The notes under the pieces were generated by a model. The model was not told the origin of the DNA. It did no database searches and was given only the letters and a program-made list of their open reading frames with translations. A stretch of 64,000 nucleotides of DNA from assembly GCA_003278545.1 (NCBI GenBank), contig QCEF01000002.1, forward strand, positions 1 to 64,000, given 5' to 3'. Below, piece after piece: positions 37,095 to 46,244 of the stretch. The stretch comes from Prochlorococcus sp. AG-355-N16. Its GTDB lineage: Bacteria; Cyanobacteriota; Cyanobacteriia; PCC-6307; Cyanobiaceae. The translations under genes and the position numbers were made by a program. Position 1 is the first letter of the stretch. Every line of letters starts with the position of its first letter.

Positions 37095-38574
37095 TTTTCC
37101 AAAAGAAATTTAATCCCATAAAAAATATAAACAATAACAAAATAGGTTTATCTCCAAATATTGTATAAAAGGTCTTGTCGGATGAAAAATTAGGGAAAAC
37201 TATTTTATTTTGCTCAACATTTAAATCTAGAAGTTGAATTATTTTTCCATCGTCTTTAACTAAACCCGAAGGACCGGTGTTTGATACAAGTAGATTATCT
37301 TTTTTATTTTCAATACTTCTCAATCTTGCCAAAGACAGAAATTGATTATAAAGCTTTGTCGGATAGGGATCTAAATTTGCTACAGTTATTATTAGTTTTG
37401 CACCGCTGTTTATAGCTTTTCTTATTTTCAATCCATCACTAATTTCATAACAGATAGCCACTGCTAGAGGTTGTGTGAATTTAGGATTAAATAATCTTGA
37501 ATCAGAGCCTGGTTGAATTCCTCCTACTGCAGAAAATCCTCTTGAAAAACTATTTAGAAATCTAGGTATTTCTTCACCTATTGGAACAAGTCTATTTTTA
37601 TCTATAAATGAGGTAAAAGATTTATCTCCAATTTGAAATCCGAGTAAAGAACTTCTTAACTCATTATTTGCATTTCTGAAACCTCCTGCCAAGGTATTAA
37701 CCATAATGCCTTTAGAAAAATAAAAATTATTAGATAGAGTTCCTTCAGGAGCAACAAGAAGTTTCGCTTTGTTTGATAAAGCATATTTTTGAGCGATGGA
37801 TAGCTTTTCTTCAATAAATTCATCATTTATTTTTAATTTTTCTCTTGTTGGTATATTAGTTTGCCAAATAGCTACTGGATATTCATAATTTCTTTTTAAT
37901 GGACTTGTTAAACCTCCAAATAAATGTAAGAAGATAAAAACCAAAAGTCCTAAAAGAAATATTTTTTTAAAGTGAAGTTTTCTTTCCCATCTACCTTGAA
38001 TATAAAAAATCCAAAATCCAATCAATATTTGTAATACGCATAAACCACTTGCACCAATCCATCTTGCTAAACCAGCAAGATAAATATCACCTGGGATAAG
38101 ACTCTCTCCTAAACCTATCCAAAAAAAAGGTGTTTGAGAAAGTATCAGTTCACCAATACCCCAAGTCAAGGATAAAAAAAATACTTTTACTGTTAAAGTT
38201 AATATTTTCATTTTGAAAACATCCTCTTTCCAGAGAATAATTTCAACTAACAATCCCCATAAATAAACTAATATCCCACCCAGAAAAGCGCAAAATAATA
38301 ATATTAAAATGGTAATTATTAAACTTGCAAGCCATGAAAACCCAAGCCATGTCAATGGATGAAGATCATAAAGCCAAGAATGACTTATCAAGACAAAGAA
38401 AAAACCCCAACAAAAATTTGCTATTCTCCTTTCACTTCCCTTCCATAAAATAAATAAAGATATCGGCATAAAAATCAGCCAAAAATGAGTTGAAACTGAA
38501 ATTCCTCCTAAAATCCCTCCTAAACAAGGGTAAAAATATTGTCTTAGACTTTTAATTTGAGTTGGGATTAACAA
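37087..38574 (-). CDS. lnt: Apolipoprotein N-acyltransferase
   Basis: The 495-residue protein has six to eight hydrophobic spans in the first 220 residues and one at the C-terminus, enclosing a nitrilase-like domain. The triad is visible: Glu in [11 protein letters not shown], Lys in [16 protein letters not shown] and Cys in AICYEISDG. It adds the N-terminal acyl chain that completes lipoprotein maturation in the inner membrane. The start is TTG at 38574, since no ATG is close. Its end overlaps the mnmA end by 8 bases. Confidence 0.93.
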   Translation of the reverse strand: MLIPTQIKSLRQYFYPCLGGILGGISVSTHFWLIFMPISLFILWKGSERRIANFCWGFFFVLISHSWLYDLHPLTWLGFSWLASLIITILILLFCAFLGGILVYLWGLLVEIILWKEDVFKMKILTLTVKVFFLSLTWGIGELILSQTPFFWIGLGESLIPGDIYLAGLARWIGASGLCVLQILIGFWIFYIQGRWERKLHFKKIFLLGLLVFIFLHLFGGLTSPLKRNYEYPVAIWQTNIPTREKLKINDEFIEEKLSIAQKYALSNKAKLLVAPEGTLSNNFYFSKGIMVNTLAGGFRNANNELRSSLLGFQIGDKSFTSFIDKNRLVPIGEEIPRFLNSFSRGFSAVGGIQPGSDSRLFNPKFTQPLAVAICYEISDGLKIRKAINSGAKLIITVANLDPYPTKLYNQFLSLARLRSIENKKDNLLVSNTGPSGLVKDDGKIIQLLDLNVEQNKIVFPNFSSDKTFYTIFGDKPILLLFIFFMGLNFFWKIN

Positions 38575-38660
38575 TCTAAAATTACGAAATTAAATTTATA
38601 ATCACCCATTTATTGTACCTTCATTCTGTAAACTAAGTTTTAGTAACTTTCAAAATTTAA

Positions 38661-39233
38661 GTGAAAGAAGTCTTTATTAGTTTTGCAGTTTTTGTTTTTT
38701 GTGTTTCATTAACTCTTTTCAGTCAATTTAATTCACCTCAAGTAGTTAATGCTGCTGAATCAGAAACTCAGTCAGTTCAAAGAATACCTGTTGCAAAATC
38801 ATCAAATGTCTCAAATAATAATTTATTTGAACTAGACCCATCAGATCCAAATCCTATACTTTTCGCTATGGCAGAAGAAACACCATCAGACAACAATTCA
38901 AGGACTACAGAAAGTGGTCTAATTATTGCAGATATCGTAAACGGGGAAGGAGATGAAGCTAGTGCTGGGCAAACAGTTACTGTAAATTACACAGGAACTC
39001 TAGAAGACGGGACACAATTTGATACCAGTATCGGCAGAGCTCCATTCAGCTTTCCCTTGGGTGCTGGACGAGTAATAAAAGGTTGGGACGAAGGTGTAGC
39101 AGGCATGAAAGTTGGAGGCAAAAGAAAATTAACAATACCTCCGGAACTTGGATACGGATCAAGAGGAGCTGGAAATGTAATACCTGCTAATGCGACTTTA
39201 ATATTTGAAGTTGAATTATTAAAAGTCAATTAA
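38661..39233 (+). CDS. Exported FKBP-type peptidyl-prolyl isomerase
   Basis: The 190-residue protein has an N-terminal signal ([16 protein letters not shown]) and a cut near QVVNAAES. An acidic linker of about 60 residues is followed by a single FKBP domain with [52 protein letters not shown]-type sequence, and [28 protein letters not shown]-type ending. It folds proteins by proline isomerisation, probably in the lumen or periplasm. The start is GTG at 38661. It is divergent from lnt and precedes sodN by 78 bases on the same strand. Confidence 0.93.
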   Translation: MKEVFISFAVFVFCVSLTLFSQFNSPQVVNAAESETQSVQRIPVAKSSNVSNNNLFELDPSDPNPILFAMAEETPSDNNSRTTESGLIIADIVNGEGDEASAGQTVTVNYTGTLEDGTQFDTSIGRAPFSFPLGAGRVIKGWDEGVAGMKVGGKRKLTIPPELGYGSRGAGNVIPANATLIFEVELLKVN

Positions 39234-39311
39234 ATTAAGTAAGAAAAGTATCTAAGACTTTTCAATTTAGTTAATCTCCAAGTAATATATATACAACACC
39301 AAATATTTGAA

Positions 39312-39785
39312 ATGTTAAGTAAATTCATCAATTCTTTTCTAGATAAAAAATCCCCAATGACTGTCCATGCTCACTGCGATGGTCCTTGTGGTGTTTACGA
39401 CCCAGCATCTACGAGAGTTGCAGCTGAAGCAGTTTTATCAATGACAAAAAAACTTATTTCATTAGAAGCTCCTTCTAGCACTGATTCAGCAGAGTGGGCT
39501 GCATACAGTAATACATTTTCTAGATATGTTGCAGTTAAAGAAGAGCAAGCAAAAGAAACAAAGAAAGAGATTCTAATTTTGTGGACAGATTACTTTAAAC
39601 CAGTTCACTTAGAAACTTATCCAGACTTACATGAAACCATTTGGAAGGCTGCCAAATTATGCAGTGCATGCAAAGTTAATATTGACTTAGCCCAAGCTGA
39701 AGAACTCATGAGTTATGTAGAAAAAATTCATAATATTTTCTGGGCTTCAAAAGGAAGATCAGACGCTTTTGTAAAAGCTAGTTAA
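39312..39785 (+). CDS. sodN: Nickel superoxide dismutase precursor
   Basis: The 157-residue protein has the Ni-hook HCDGPCGVY with H21, C22 and C26 as ligands. It follows a 20-residue leader (MLSKFINSFLDKKSPMTVHA) that must be removed so that H21 becomes the N-terminus. The rest is the all-helical Ni-SOD four-helix bundle. It dismutates superoxide and replaces iron or manganese SOD, which saves iron in the open ocean. The maturation protease gene follows with an overlapping frame at the stop. A nickel permease gene lies convergently next to it. Confidence 0.97.
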   Translation: MLSKFINSFLDKKSPMTVHAHCDGPCGVYDPASTRVAAEAVLSMTKKLISLEAPSSTDSAEWAAYSNTFSRYVAVKEEQAKETKKEILILWTDYFKPVHLETYPDLHETIWKAAKLCSACKVNIDLAQAEELMSYVEKIHNIFWASKGRSDAFVKAS

Positions 39786-39793
39786 TCAGAGTT

Positions 39794-40186
39794 ATTTTCA
39801 AAAGTTTTTTCGATTTTATTTTATTTTTTTTAGGTTTAAGAAAAACCGCGATTATCAGTGGTGAATCGATGTTTCCTTACCTAAAAGAAGGTGATATTGT
39901 ATTTTTTAAAAAATATAAAAAGAATAAATCAATACTTAAAAATCGACAAATAGTTATTTTTAATCATCCATTTAAAAATAAAAATCTAATAAAAAGGATA
40001 AATACAGTAAATCAAAATAACGTTGAGGTTATTGGAGACAATATTGAATTTAGCGAAGATAGTAATAAATTCGGATTAATCAATAACGAAAAAATAATTG
40101 GGATTGTCACCTCTAAATTAATTATTCCTAAATTAAAAAATTTTTTAATTCAAAAAAACAGCAGCACTTCTTTGAATCCAAAATAA
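39794..40186 (+). CDS. sodX: Nickel-SOD maturation protease (S26 signal-peptidase type)
   Basis: A serine peptidase of the S26 type removes the SodN leader. The frame is open from 39782. In-frame residues before the first ATG (39869) include a hydrophobic stretch and the motif ISGESMFP, where the Ser before Met is the nucleophile, so starting at that ATG would delete it. Downstream are the Lys-Arg (LIKRINTV) and the GDN motif (EVIGDNIEF). No ATG, GTG or TTG exists upstream. I place the start at ATT 39794, which is uncertain. The frame begins inside the sodN stop region, suggesting coupled translation. The 3' end overlaps the permease gene antisense by 42 bases. Confidence 0.72.
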   Translation: MFKSFFDFILFFLGLRKTAIISGESMFPYLKEGDIVFFKKYKKNKSILKNRQIVIFNHPFKNKNLIKRINTVNQNNVEVIGDNIEFSEDSNKFGLINNEKIIGIVTSKLIIPKLKNFLIQKNSSTSLNPK

Positions 40187-40816
40187 TCCCAAAGAAAAGG
40201 AAAGCCCTCCTGCTGCAGCTATTAATCTTTTAATAAATTTTTGACTTGCTTTAAAGGTGGTAAAAGATATTAAACAAGTAAAAAGATTCATACTTATGAG
40301 TGAACCAATCAAATATGAAATCAAATATAAGCAAGCGCTTGTTAGAGGAAGTGCTAAAGCGGGAAGAACTGCAAGAAAATGTGAACCTCCAGCTATACCG
40401 TGTAGCAAGCCTAAACCAGTCAAAGCATGTGAGTGCTTATTATTATTTTTTTGTTCCTTAACATGAACGTGAAAGTGACGATGGGCAATTCCATTCTCAT
40501 GCTTATGGGAATGCGAATGAATACTTAATTGAAAAGAATTTTTTATAGCAAATACTCCAACAATTAGAAGTGAAATTCCAACTAGGAATTCGGCAATACT
40601 AGAAAATTTGTTTAATGGCGTAATATCCTTAATAAAAATCGCTAGAAAAGCTAACAAGAGGACTCCTGAAGAATGTCCCAAGCCCCATGAGAAACTATTT
40701 TTAAGAGCTTTTTGAGGATTATTAATCGCTGCCGGTGCCATTGCAATTAGATGATCAGCGCCACTAACGACATGCACAAATCCTGCAACTATGCCTGTTA
40801 AAATTACAGCCTGCAT
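40145..40816 (-). CDS. HupE/UreJ-like nickel permease
   Basis: The 223-residue membrane protein has about six spans, with ILTGIVAGFVHVVSGADHLIAM near the start (the His-Asp-His type motif as GADH). A His-rich cytoplasmic or lumenal loop (about residues 100-130: HSHSHKHENG, HRHFHVHV) probably buffers metal. LLHGIAGGSHFLAVLPALAL follows. It most likely supplies nickel for the adjacent SodN. It is convergent with sodX, sharing 42 bases. It starts with ATG. Cobalt is an alternative substrate. Confidence 0.85.
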   Translation of the reverse strand: MQAVILTGIVAGFVHVVSGADHLIAMAPAAINNPQKALKNSFSWGLGHSSGVLLLAFLAIFIKDITPLNKFSSIAEFLVGISLLIVGVFAIKNSFQLSIHSHSHKHENGIAHRHFHVHVKEQKNNNKHSHALTGLGLLHGIAGGSHFLAVLPALALPLTSACLYLISYLIGSLISMNLFTCLISFTTFKASQKFIKRLIAAAGGLSFSLGLFWIQRSAAVFLN

Positions 40817-40871
40817 ATATATTCAGTACAACTCTGTTTATCCAATTTTATAGCACGATTTGAGGTCAATA

Positions 40872-41759
40872 TTAAATTGAGTTAAATAATTTCTTGAACG
40901 ATTGTTCAAGATCAGTTTCTCTCATAAAAGTTTCACCAATTAATACTCCCATGATTCCAATAGATCTAAGCGATTTTAAATCTTCGGCACAATTAATTCC
41001 AGATTCACTTATAGGAATAATATTTTGTTTTAAAAATATATCTGCATGTGTATGCATCAATTCTAATGATGTTTTTAAATCCGTTTTAAAAGTCTTTAAG
41101 TCCCTGTTATTTATTCCAATCAAATTAAAAGATTTTAACTTTAGAATCCTATCTAATTCATTAGAGTTATGCACTTCAACAAGAACACTCATCTTTAAAT
41201 TATCAGCTATTTTCTTTAAATAAATTAAATCGTCATCACTTAAAATCGCAGCGATTAATAATATTGCATCAGCACCAGATACCCTAGCTTTATAAATCTG
41301 ATAAGCAGAAATAATAAAATCTTTACAGAGTAGAGGGAGATTAGTTGATCTCCTTACAGTTTCGAGTATTTCAAAACTACCTTGAAAAAACCTTTTATCA
41401 GTAAGCACTGAGATACATGATGCGCCTAGTCTTTCATAACAAATTGCTATGTTTTCAGGGTTAAAATCTTTTCTAATAACTCCTTTACTCGGACTAGCTT
41501 TTTTTATTTCAGCAATAACTCCTGGTTTTATTTTTGACTCCAAAATATTTTTACAAAAATCTTTGGGAGTAGGAAGTTTTTCAATCTTTTTGATGAGATC
41601 TTCTAAAGAGACTATTTTTTTAAAATTCTTAATTTCAATATCCTTTTGCCAGACAATTTCTTCCAGAATATTTTTTGCTTGTGCTTCTCTGTGAGGTACA
41701 GCATATTCTAAATTTTCTACCCTTACTGTTGGATTTGGTGGCCTGCGTCTTATCTCCAT
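40872..41759 (-). CDS. trpC: Indole-3-glycerol-phosphate synthase
   Basis: The 295-residue protein has [19 protein letters not shown] (catalytic Lys region), [29 protein letters not shown] with the active-site Lys and Asp, and [12 protein letters not shown] and ISESGI downstream. It forms the indole ring in tryptophan synthesis. An N-terminal extension of about 30 residues ([16 protein letters not shown]...) is typical of cyanobacterial TrpC. It sits 12 bases after lpdA on the same strand. Confidence 0.95.
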   Translation of the reverse strand: MEIRRRPPNPTVRVENLEYAVPHREAQAKNILEEIVWQKDIEIKNFKKIVSLEDLIKKIEKLPTPKDFCKNILESKIKPGVIAEIKKASPSKGVIRKDFNPENIAICYERLGASCISVLTDKRFFQGSFEILETVRRSTNLPLLCKDFIISAYQIYKARVSGADAILLIAAILSDDDLIYLKKIADNLKMSVLVEVHNSNELDRILKLKSFNLIGINNRDLKTFKTDLKTSLELMHTHADIFLKQNIIPISESGINCAEDLKSLRSIGIMGVLIGETFMRETDLEQSFKKLFNSI

Positions 41760-41771
41760 TAATCTTAGATA

Positions 41772-43211
41772 TTATTTTATTTGAGAAGCAGCTTGTTTAT
41801 ATGCGACCTCAACTACTTCACTAAGAGTAGGATGAGTATGAACTTCTTTAGATAATTCAATTACATCTTGGTTCCTTGAAATAGCGTTCGAAATTTCTTG
41901 AATTAAATCAGCTGCATGTAACCCAAAAATATGAGCACCTAATACTTTCCCATTATCTTTATTGAAAATCAACTTTAGCAATCCATCACTTTCCAATTCA
42001 GCCAATGCTTTTGAATTAGCCTTAAAGAAACTTTTGACAACTCCCAAAGTAAAATTTTCTTTTGCAGATATCTCTTTAGCTTCAACTTCAGAGAGTCCAA
42101 CTGAACTTATCTCTGGGTGAGTAAAGGTTGCTGCGGGGATGCTTTTATAGTTGATTTCGACATTACCACCGCAAATATTATCAACAGCAATAGTACCCTG
42201 CGCTGCAGCTGTATGGGCAAGCATTAGTTTGCCCGTTACATCTCCAACAGCCCAAATGTTAGGTATTATTTCATCACCATTCTTAACTCTCATTTGATCA
42301 TCTACAGGAATGAAACCTTTTACTGTTTCGATACCAACCGACTCAAGATTCAAGTTATTACTATTAGGACTTCTGCCAGTTGCGACTAGTACAGCGTCAA
42401 CTTCTAAAGTTTCAACAACTTCCTTAGATTTTGCATCAGTAAGTTCTATTTTTACAGGGCATCCAGGTGTTATTTTTGTCGCAAAGACATTTGATTTTGT
42501 GTCTATATCTCTTACTTGAATAAGGTTTTTCTTAGCAATTTTAGTGATGTCTGGATCAAATGTTGGCATAATATTCTCCAAAGCCTCGATCATGGTAACT
42601 TCACAACCAAGCGCGGTATAAACATCAGCAAATTCTAGACCTATATATCCGCTTCCAATAATTGCTATCCATCTTGGAAGCCATTCAAGTTTAACCGCAT
42701 CATCGCTAGTAAATACGGTCCTATTATCCAAAGTTATTCCACGGGGCACAAAAGGAGAAGAGCCTGTTGCTATAACAATATTCTTACATGTGAAAATTTT
42801 ATCAATTCCGTTTTTATCTCTTACACCTACTTTTTGATTTCCTTCAATTCTTCCAATGCCCAAAATAATTTCAACTCCACTCCTTTTAAGAGTTTTTGTT
42901 AAATTTTCTCTAACATTTAAAACTAAATTATTTGCATGATCTGCAATTTTTGATCTCTCGAACCTTACTGGTGAAGCATGTATACCAAATTTAGCTAAAT
43001 GTTCATAATTAGCTATTTCTCTAACTTTTCCACTTGCAGCCAAAAGAGCTTTCGAAGGAACACAACCCTTGTTAACACAAGTGCCTCCCATATCAGAAGA
43101 TTCTACTATTGCGACTTTCAGTCCCTTACCAGCAGCATGTTTAGCGGCATCAAAACCTCCATATCCTGCTCCTATTACGATTAAATCAAAATCAAAACTT
43201 GAATCAGTCAC
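41772..43211 (-). CDS. lpdA: Dihydrolipoamide dehydrogenase
   Basis: The 479-residue protein has an FAD Rossmann start (VIGAGYGGFDAAKHAA) and the redox pair GGTCVNKGCVPSKALL. A second dinucleotide site reads IGSGYIGLEFA, and the dimer domain has HTHPTLSEVVEVAYKQAA, giving the catalytic His-Glu pair. It reoxidises lipoyl groups of pyruvate dehydrogenase and glycine cleavage. The E1 alpha is at 32 kb. The start is GTG at 43211. It is followed by trpC and preceded by the SpoU gene 11 bases away, all on the minus strand. Confidence 0.96.
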   Translation of the reverse strand: MTDSSFDFDLIVIGAGYGGFDAAKHAAGKGLKVAIVESSDMGGTCVNKGCVPSKALLAASGKVREIANYEHLAKFGIHASPVRFERSKIADHANNLVLNVRENLTKTLKRSGVEIILGIGRIEGNQKVGVRDKNGIDKIFTCKNIVIATGSSPFVPRGITLDNRTVFTSDDAVKLEWLPRWIAIIGSGYIGLEFADVYTALGCEVTMIEALENIMPTFDPDITKIAKKNLIQVRDIDTKSNVFATKITPGCPVKIELTDAKSKEVVETLEVDAVLVATGRSPNSNNLNLESVGIETVKGFIPVDDQMRVKNGDEIIPNIWAVGDVTGKLMLAHTAAAQGTIAVDNICGGNVEINYKSIPAATFTHPEISSVGLSEVEAKEISAKENFTLGVVKSFFKANSKALAELESDGLLKLIFNKDNGKVLGAHIFGLHAADLIQEISNAISRNQDVIELSKEVHTHPTLSEVVEVAYKQAASQIK

Positions 43212-43222
43212 TTTTTATTTTT

Positions 43223-44044
43223 TTATTTAGAGGTGTATGCGACTCTTTTTCGTTCTAGTAATAACGGAACTGCAACACAAGCCACATTCAATGATTCTAC
43301 AATCTCACTATGCGGAATTGTAATTGTTTCATTAAAAGCTCCTTGAATTTTTTTATGAATACCTTTACCTTCATTACCCAAAATTAATGCTGTACGTCTT
43401 GACCAATCAACCTCCCAGTAAGGTTTTGAAGGTTTTTTTGAACTCTCATTATGGCTACTAGTAGAGAAAATCTTAAATCCTACATTTGATAATTCAGACA
43501 AAGACTTAAGTAAAGAATTTAATATTTCTTCTTCAATGCCATCAAATCTTAAAAATGGCAGATGAAAAACTGCACCTGAGGATGCTCTTAACACCTTTTG
43601 GCCTAATGGGTGCGCACCTCCAGCTAAAAAAATTGCATTAACACCCGCAGCTAAAGCGGTTCTAAATAGATTACCCATATTTCCTGGATCTTGAATTCTG
43701 TCGAGAACAAGAACAAAATCATCTCTTCTATTAAATTGATAATTAGGTATTGCTGAAATCTCTACTAAAGCTGCTATTCCATCAGGATTAATTGTTGAAA
43801 TCGCAGATGCCAAGACTTCCTCTGAGACAATATTTATTAATGACTCATCAAATTTTTTGCTTAGATTTTGATTCTTTCTTAGCCATTTTTCGGTAACTAA
43901 AATTTTAGAAGGATTTTTTCCAGACTTCAACAATTCTTCAATGAGATGTGTACCCTCTATGCAAAAAAAGTCTTGATCTTTTGGAGATGATCCTCTCTTA
44001 AATGATCTAAATCTTTTAACTAGATTATTGTTTTTACTAGTTAT
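43223..44044 (-). CDS. SpoU-family RNA 2'-O-methyltransferase, start unclear
   Basis: The catalytic SpoU domain is complete: DFVLVLDRIQDPGNMGNLFRTA, LGNEGKGIH and the SLNVACVAVPLLLE C-terminus that form the SAM knot. An ordinary start, TTG at 43933, would cut off the N-terminal substrate domain. In frame upstream the sequence continues as ITSKNNNLVKRFRSF and FFCIEGTHLIEELL, which is typical of this family. The frame is open to 44098 but has no ATG, GTG or TTG. Codon ATA at 44044 marks the conserved ITSKN start, so a non-standard start or a mutated ATG is suggested. The target is probably a tRNA or 23S rRNA ribose. Confidence 0.7.
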   Translation of the reverse strand: MTSKNNNLVKRFRSFKRGSSPKDQDFFCIEGTHLIEELLKSGKNPSKILVTEKWLRKNQNLSKKFDESLINIVSEEVLASAISTINPDGIAALVEISAIPNYQFNRRDDFVLVLDRIQDPGNMGNLFRTALAAGVNAIFLAGGAHPLGQKVLRASSGAVFHLPFLRFDGIEEEILNSLLKSLSELSNVGFKIFSTSSHNESSKKPSKPYWEVDWSRRTALILGNEGKGIHKKIQGAFNETITIPHSEIVESLNVACVAVPLLLERKRVAYTSK

Positions 44045-44254
44045 TTTTAAAAAAGTATTTTCTATGAGTATTTTGAAAAATTTGTTATCAATTATATTTT
44101 AATTACATAAATATTTTGATCAATTATTTATTAAATATTTATTTCCCAAGAAATCAAAAAATACATTTTCACTTTTAATTAATATTCATGACGTTACATA
44201 GGGTGGACTTAATATTATTAGTTTGTCATGATGAATCTAATAAATTAAGTCTTA

Positions 44255-45625
44255 ATGATTTGCGGAAGCAAAACGAAGTCATATCTTAAATCGCAAAATT
44301 TAAAGATTCTTGGCCAAGGCAAGTTAAATGGAATAGTTGAAATAAGTGGTGCGAAGAATTCCGCCTTAGTTTTATTAGCCTCATCATTGCTAACTAATGA
44401 AAAAATAATTCTAGAAAATGTACCTTTTCTCACTGATATTGAAAAGATGGGGAATATCTTAAAGAATTTAGGAGTGAATTTAGTTCGTAAAAACAGCCAA
44501 CTAGAAATAGATCCAACAACTATTTCGATTAAAGAACTTCCATATGAACTTGTTAAAGGATTAAGAGCTAGTTTCTTTTGTATAGGTGCACTATTAGCTA
44601 AATTTGGAGAAGCTCAAGTACCGTTACCAGGTGGATGCAATATTGGATCAAGGCCAATAGACGAGCACATTAATGGATTAATCGCACTAGGAGCAGAGAT
44701 TATTATTGAAGAGGGAATTGTAAAGGCAAAAACAAGGGGGAATAAAAATAGACTTCATGGCACTCATATTAAATTAAATTGTCCGAGTGTAGGTGCGACT
44801 GAAACTTTAATAATGGCGGCATCTTTAGCCAAAGGAAGAACTATTATTGAAAATGCTGCTAGAGAGCCTGAAGTTCAAGATTTATGCCAAATGCTTAATA
44901 AAATGGGGGCAAAAATTTATGACTCAGGTAAAGAAACAATTATTATTGATGGTGTTAATAAGCTTGGCGGATGTACCCATAAAGTAATTCCAGACCGAAT
45001 AGAAGCTGGAACTTTTCTAATAGCTGCTGCTGCAACTTCCTCTTCAATAACAATTTCTCCAGTAATCCCTCATCATCTTGAAGCTGTCACTAATAAGCTT
45101 CAAGAGAGTGGGAGTAAAATTACGATTAAAGGTAATTCGATTTCTATCAAGAGTAAAAAGATTAAAGGAGTAGATATTGAAACAGCTCCTTTCCCAGGCT
45201 TTCCTACTGATTTGCAGGCACCATTTACAACTCTAATGACAATCGCAAATGGTGAATCAAAGATAACTGAAACAATTTTTGAAAACAGAATGAATCATAT
45301 TTATTTACTTAATGAAATGGGCGCCAGTATAAAACTAAACAAAAACGTAGCACACATCAAAGGTGTTAAAACAATTAATGGGATGAATCTAGTTGGCTCA
45401 GATCTAAGGTCATCAGCTGCATTAATAATTGCAGGAATCATCGCAAAAGGTAGTAGTAATTTTTATGGATTAGAACATCTAGATAGAGGTTATGAAAATT
45501 TTGAATTAAAACTAAAAAATTTAGGTGTAAAAATAATTAGAGAGATCAGTAAAAATACTTTTGAGGAGAATGGATATAAAATTGAACCTAAATCTGAAAA
45601 GCTTTCAAAACTCGAAGCAGCTTAG
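44255..45625 (+). CDS. murA: UDP-N-acetylglucosamine 1-carboxyvinyltransferase
   Basis: The 456-residue protein has GAKNSALVLLASSLL near the start, the catalytic Cys loop PGGCNIGSRPIDEHI, the PGFPTDLQAPFTTLM and DLRSSAALIIAGIIA sections, and RGYENFELKLKNLG at the end. It adds enolpyruvate to UDP-GlcNAc, the first committed step of peptidoglycan synthesis, and is the fosfomycin target by its Cys. An N-terminal extension of about 20 residues precedes the core. The 210-base upstream spacer carries a rejected 33-codon frame. Confidence 0.95.
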   Translation: MICGSKTKSYLKSQNLKILGQGKLNGIVEISGAKNSALVLLASSLLTNEKIILENVPFLTDIEKMGNILKNLGVNLVRKNSQLEIDPTTISIKELPYELVKGLRASFFCIGALLAKFGEAQVPLPGGCNIGSRPIDEHINGLIALGAEIIIEEGIVKAKTRGNKNRLHGTHIKLNCPSVGATETLIMAASLAKGRTIIENAAREPEVQDLCQMLNKMGAKIYDSGKETIIIDGVNKLGGCTHKVIPDRIEAGTFLIAAAATSSSITISPVIPHHLEAVTNKLQESGSKITIKGNSISIKSKKIKGVDIETAPFPGFPTDLQAPFTTLMTIANGESKITETIFENRMNHIYLLNEMGASIKLNKNVAHIKGVKTINGMNLVGSDLRSSAALIIAGIIAKGSSNFYGLEHLDRGYENFELKLKNLGVKIIREISKNTFEENGYKIEPKSEKLSKLEAA

Positions 45626-45663
45626 TCTTTTCCAAATTTATTTTTAAAAACAAGAAAATTGAT

Positions 45664-45774
45664 TCAAACGTAAGCGACATTGATAAGTGAAATACAGCCC
45701 AAAAATAATATAAGCAAAACTAGAAAGCGATTTGACCAAATTTTATTTAAACCATTAAATTTGAATTCATTCAT
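45664..45774 (-). CDS. Tiny membrane protein of unknown function (36 aa)
   Basis: The ATG at 45774 opens 36 residues ending at TGA 45664-45666. It has a basic start MNEFKFNGLNKIWSNRF, then one hydrophobic span LVLLILFLGCISLINVAYV. Its ATG overlaps the TGA of the preceding ORF as ATGA, so the two are translationally linked. The sizes resemble small thylakoid subunits, but I cannot match it to any known one. Confidence 0.5.
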   Translation of the reverse strand: MNEFKFNGLNKIWSNRFLVLLILFLGCISLINVAYV

Positions 45775-45878
45775 GCCCAAGTTCCACTATTAGATCCGAA
45801 TGTTGTAAGTATAGTTACTGCAATAAAGAGATAAGGGACAAATTTAAAGGATAATTTTTTAGCTTGAGTTTTAGACAT
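45771..45878 (-). CDS. Tiny membrane protein of unknown function (35 aa)
   Basis: The ATG at 45878 opens 35 residues ending TGA at 45771-45773. It has MSKTQAKKLSFKFVPYLF then a hydrophobic stretch IAVTILTTFG and a short SNSGTWA end, giving a single N-terminal membrane span. The start is preceded by A-rich sequence. It overlaps the next ORF with an ATGA. It sits on the minus strand downstream of murA. Such sizes recall photosynthetic or NDH small subunits, but no motif confirms that. Confidence 0.5.
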   Translation of the reverse strand: MSKTQAKKLSFKFVPYLFIAVTILTTFGSNSGTWA

Positions 45879-46124
45879 TCGTTTTTTTTACAAATATAAC
45901 ACAATATTACTAATCATGAAGCTATCTCCTTTTAAAAAAGACTTTTAAGCGCATTTAATCACAAAAATGTATCATAAATGTTTAAATTTTCTTTTTTTAC
46001 GTTATTTCTTGTCAGCAAATGCTATAAATTATTTTATGTTTTTATAGAAAAGATTAACTATTAAAAAACGTTATCTTGATAACAGTTGATTGACCAAAGC
46101 AATAGTCAATAAGTTGATTTTTGT

Positions 46125-46130
46125 TATAAT
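46125..46130 (+). promoter_or_regulatory. Probable -10 element before tRNA-Leu
   Basis: A perfect TATAAT lies 27 bases upstream of the tRNA-Leu 5' end. No -35 box at the ideal distance is obvious. The 280 bases between the tiny ORFs and the tRNA are AT-rich and show no other gene. Confidence 0.45.
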
Positions 46131-46157
46131 AAAAAAGTTCATTTTTTCAAAAGCCTT

Positions 46158-46239
46158 GGGAGCGTGGTGGAATTGGTAGACGCACCGCACTCAAAATGCG
46201 GCACCTTCGGGTATGTCGGTTCAAGTCCGACCGCTCCCA
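46158..46239 (+). tRNA. tRNA-Leu (anticodon CAA)
   Basis: The acceptor strands gggagcg and cgctccc pair, with an A discriminator. The D-arm has ggaattggtaga, and the anticodon stem ccgca/tgcgg encloses the loop ctcaaaa, giving anticodon CAA. A short variable arm of the class II type is present, and the T-arm has ggttcaagtcc. The length of 82 bases fits leucine tRNA. The next gene starts five bases after its 3' end. Confidence 0.95.
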
Positions 46240-46244
46240 CTTTG

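Noticed and set aside
44188-44289. 33-codon ORF before and overlapping murA
   Set aside because: It overlaps the murA start in another frame and has no recognisable features or coupling.
46164-46244. N-terminal extension of argD through tRNA-Leu
   Set aside because: These codons are the tRNA gene itself. The homologous protein starts at the ATG at 46245.
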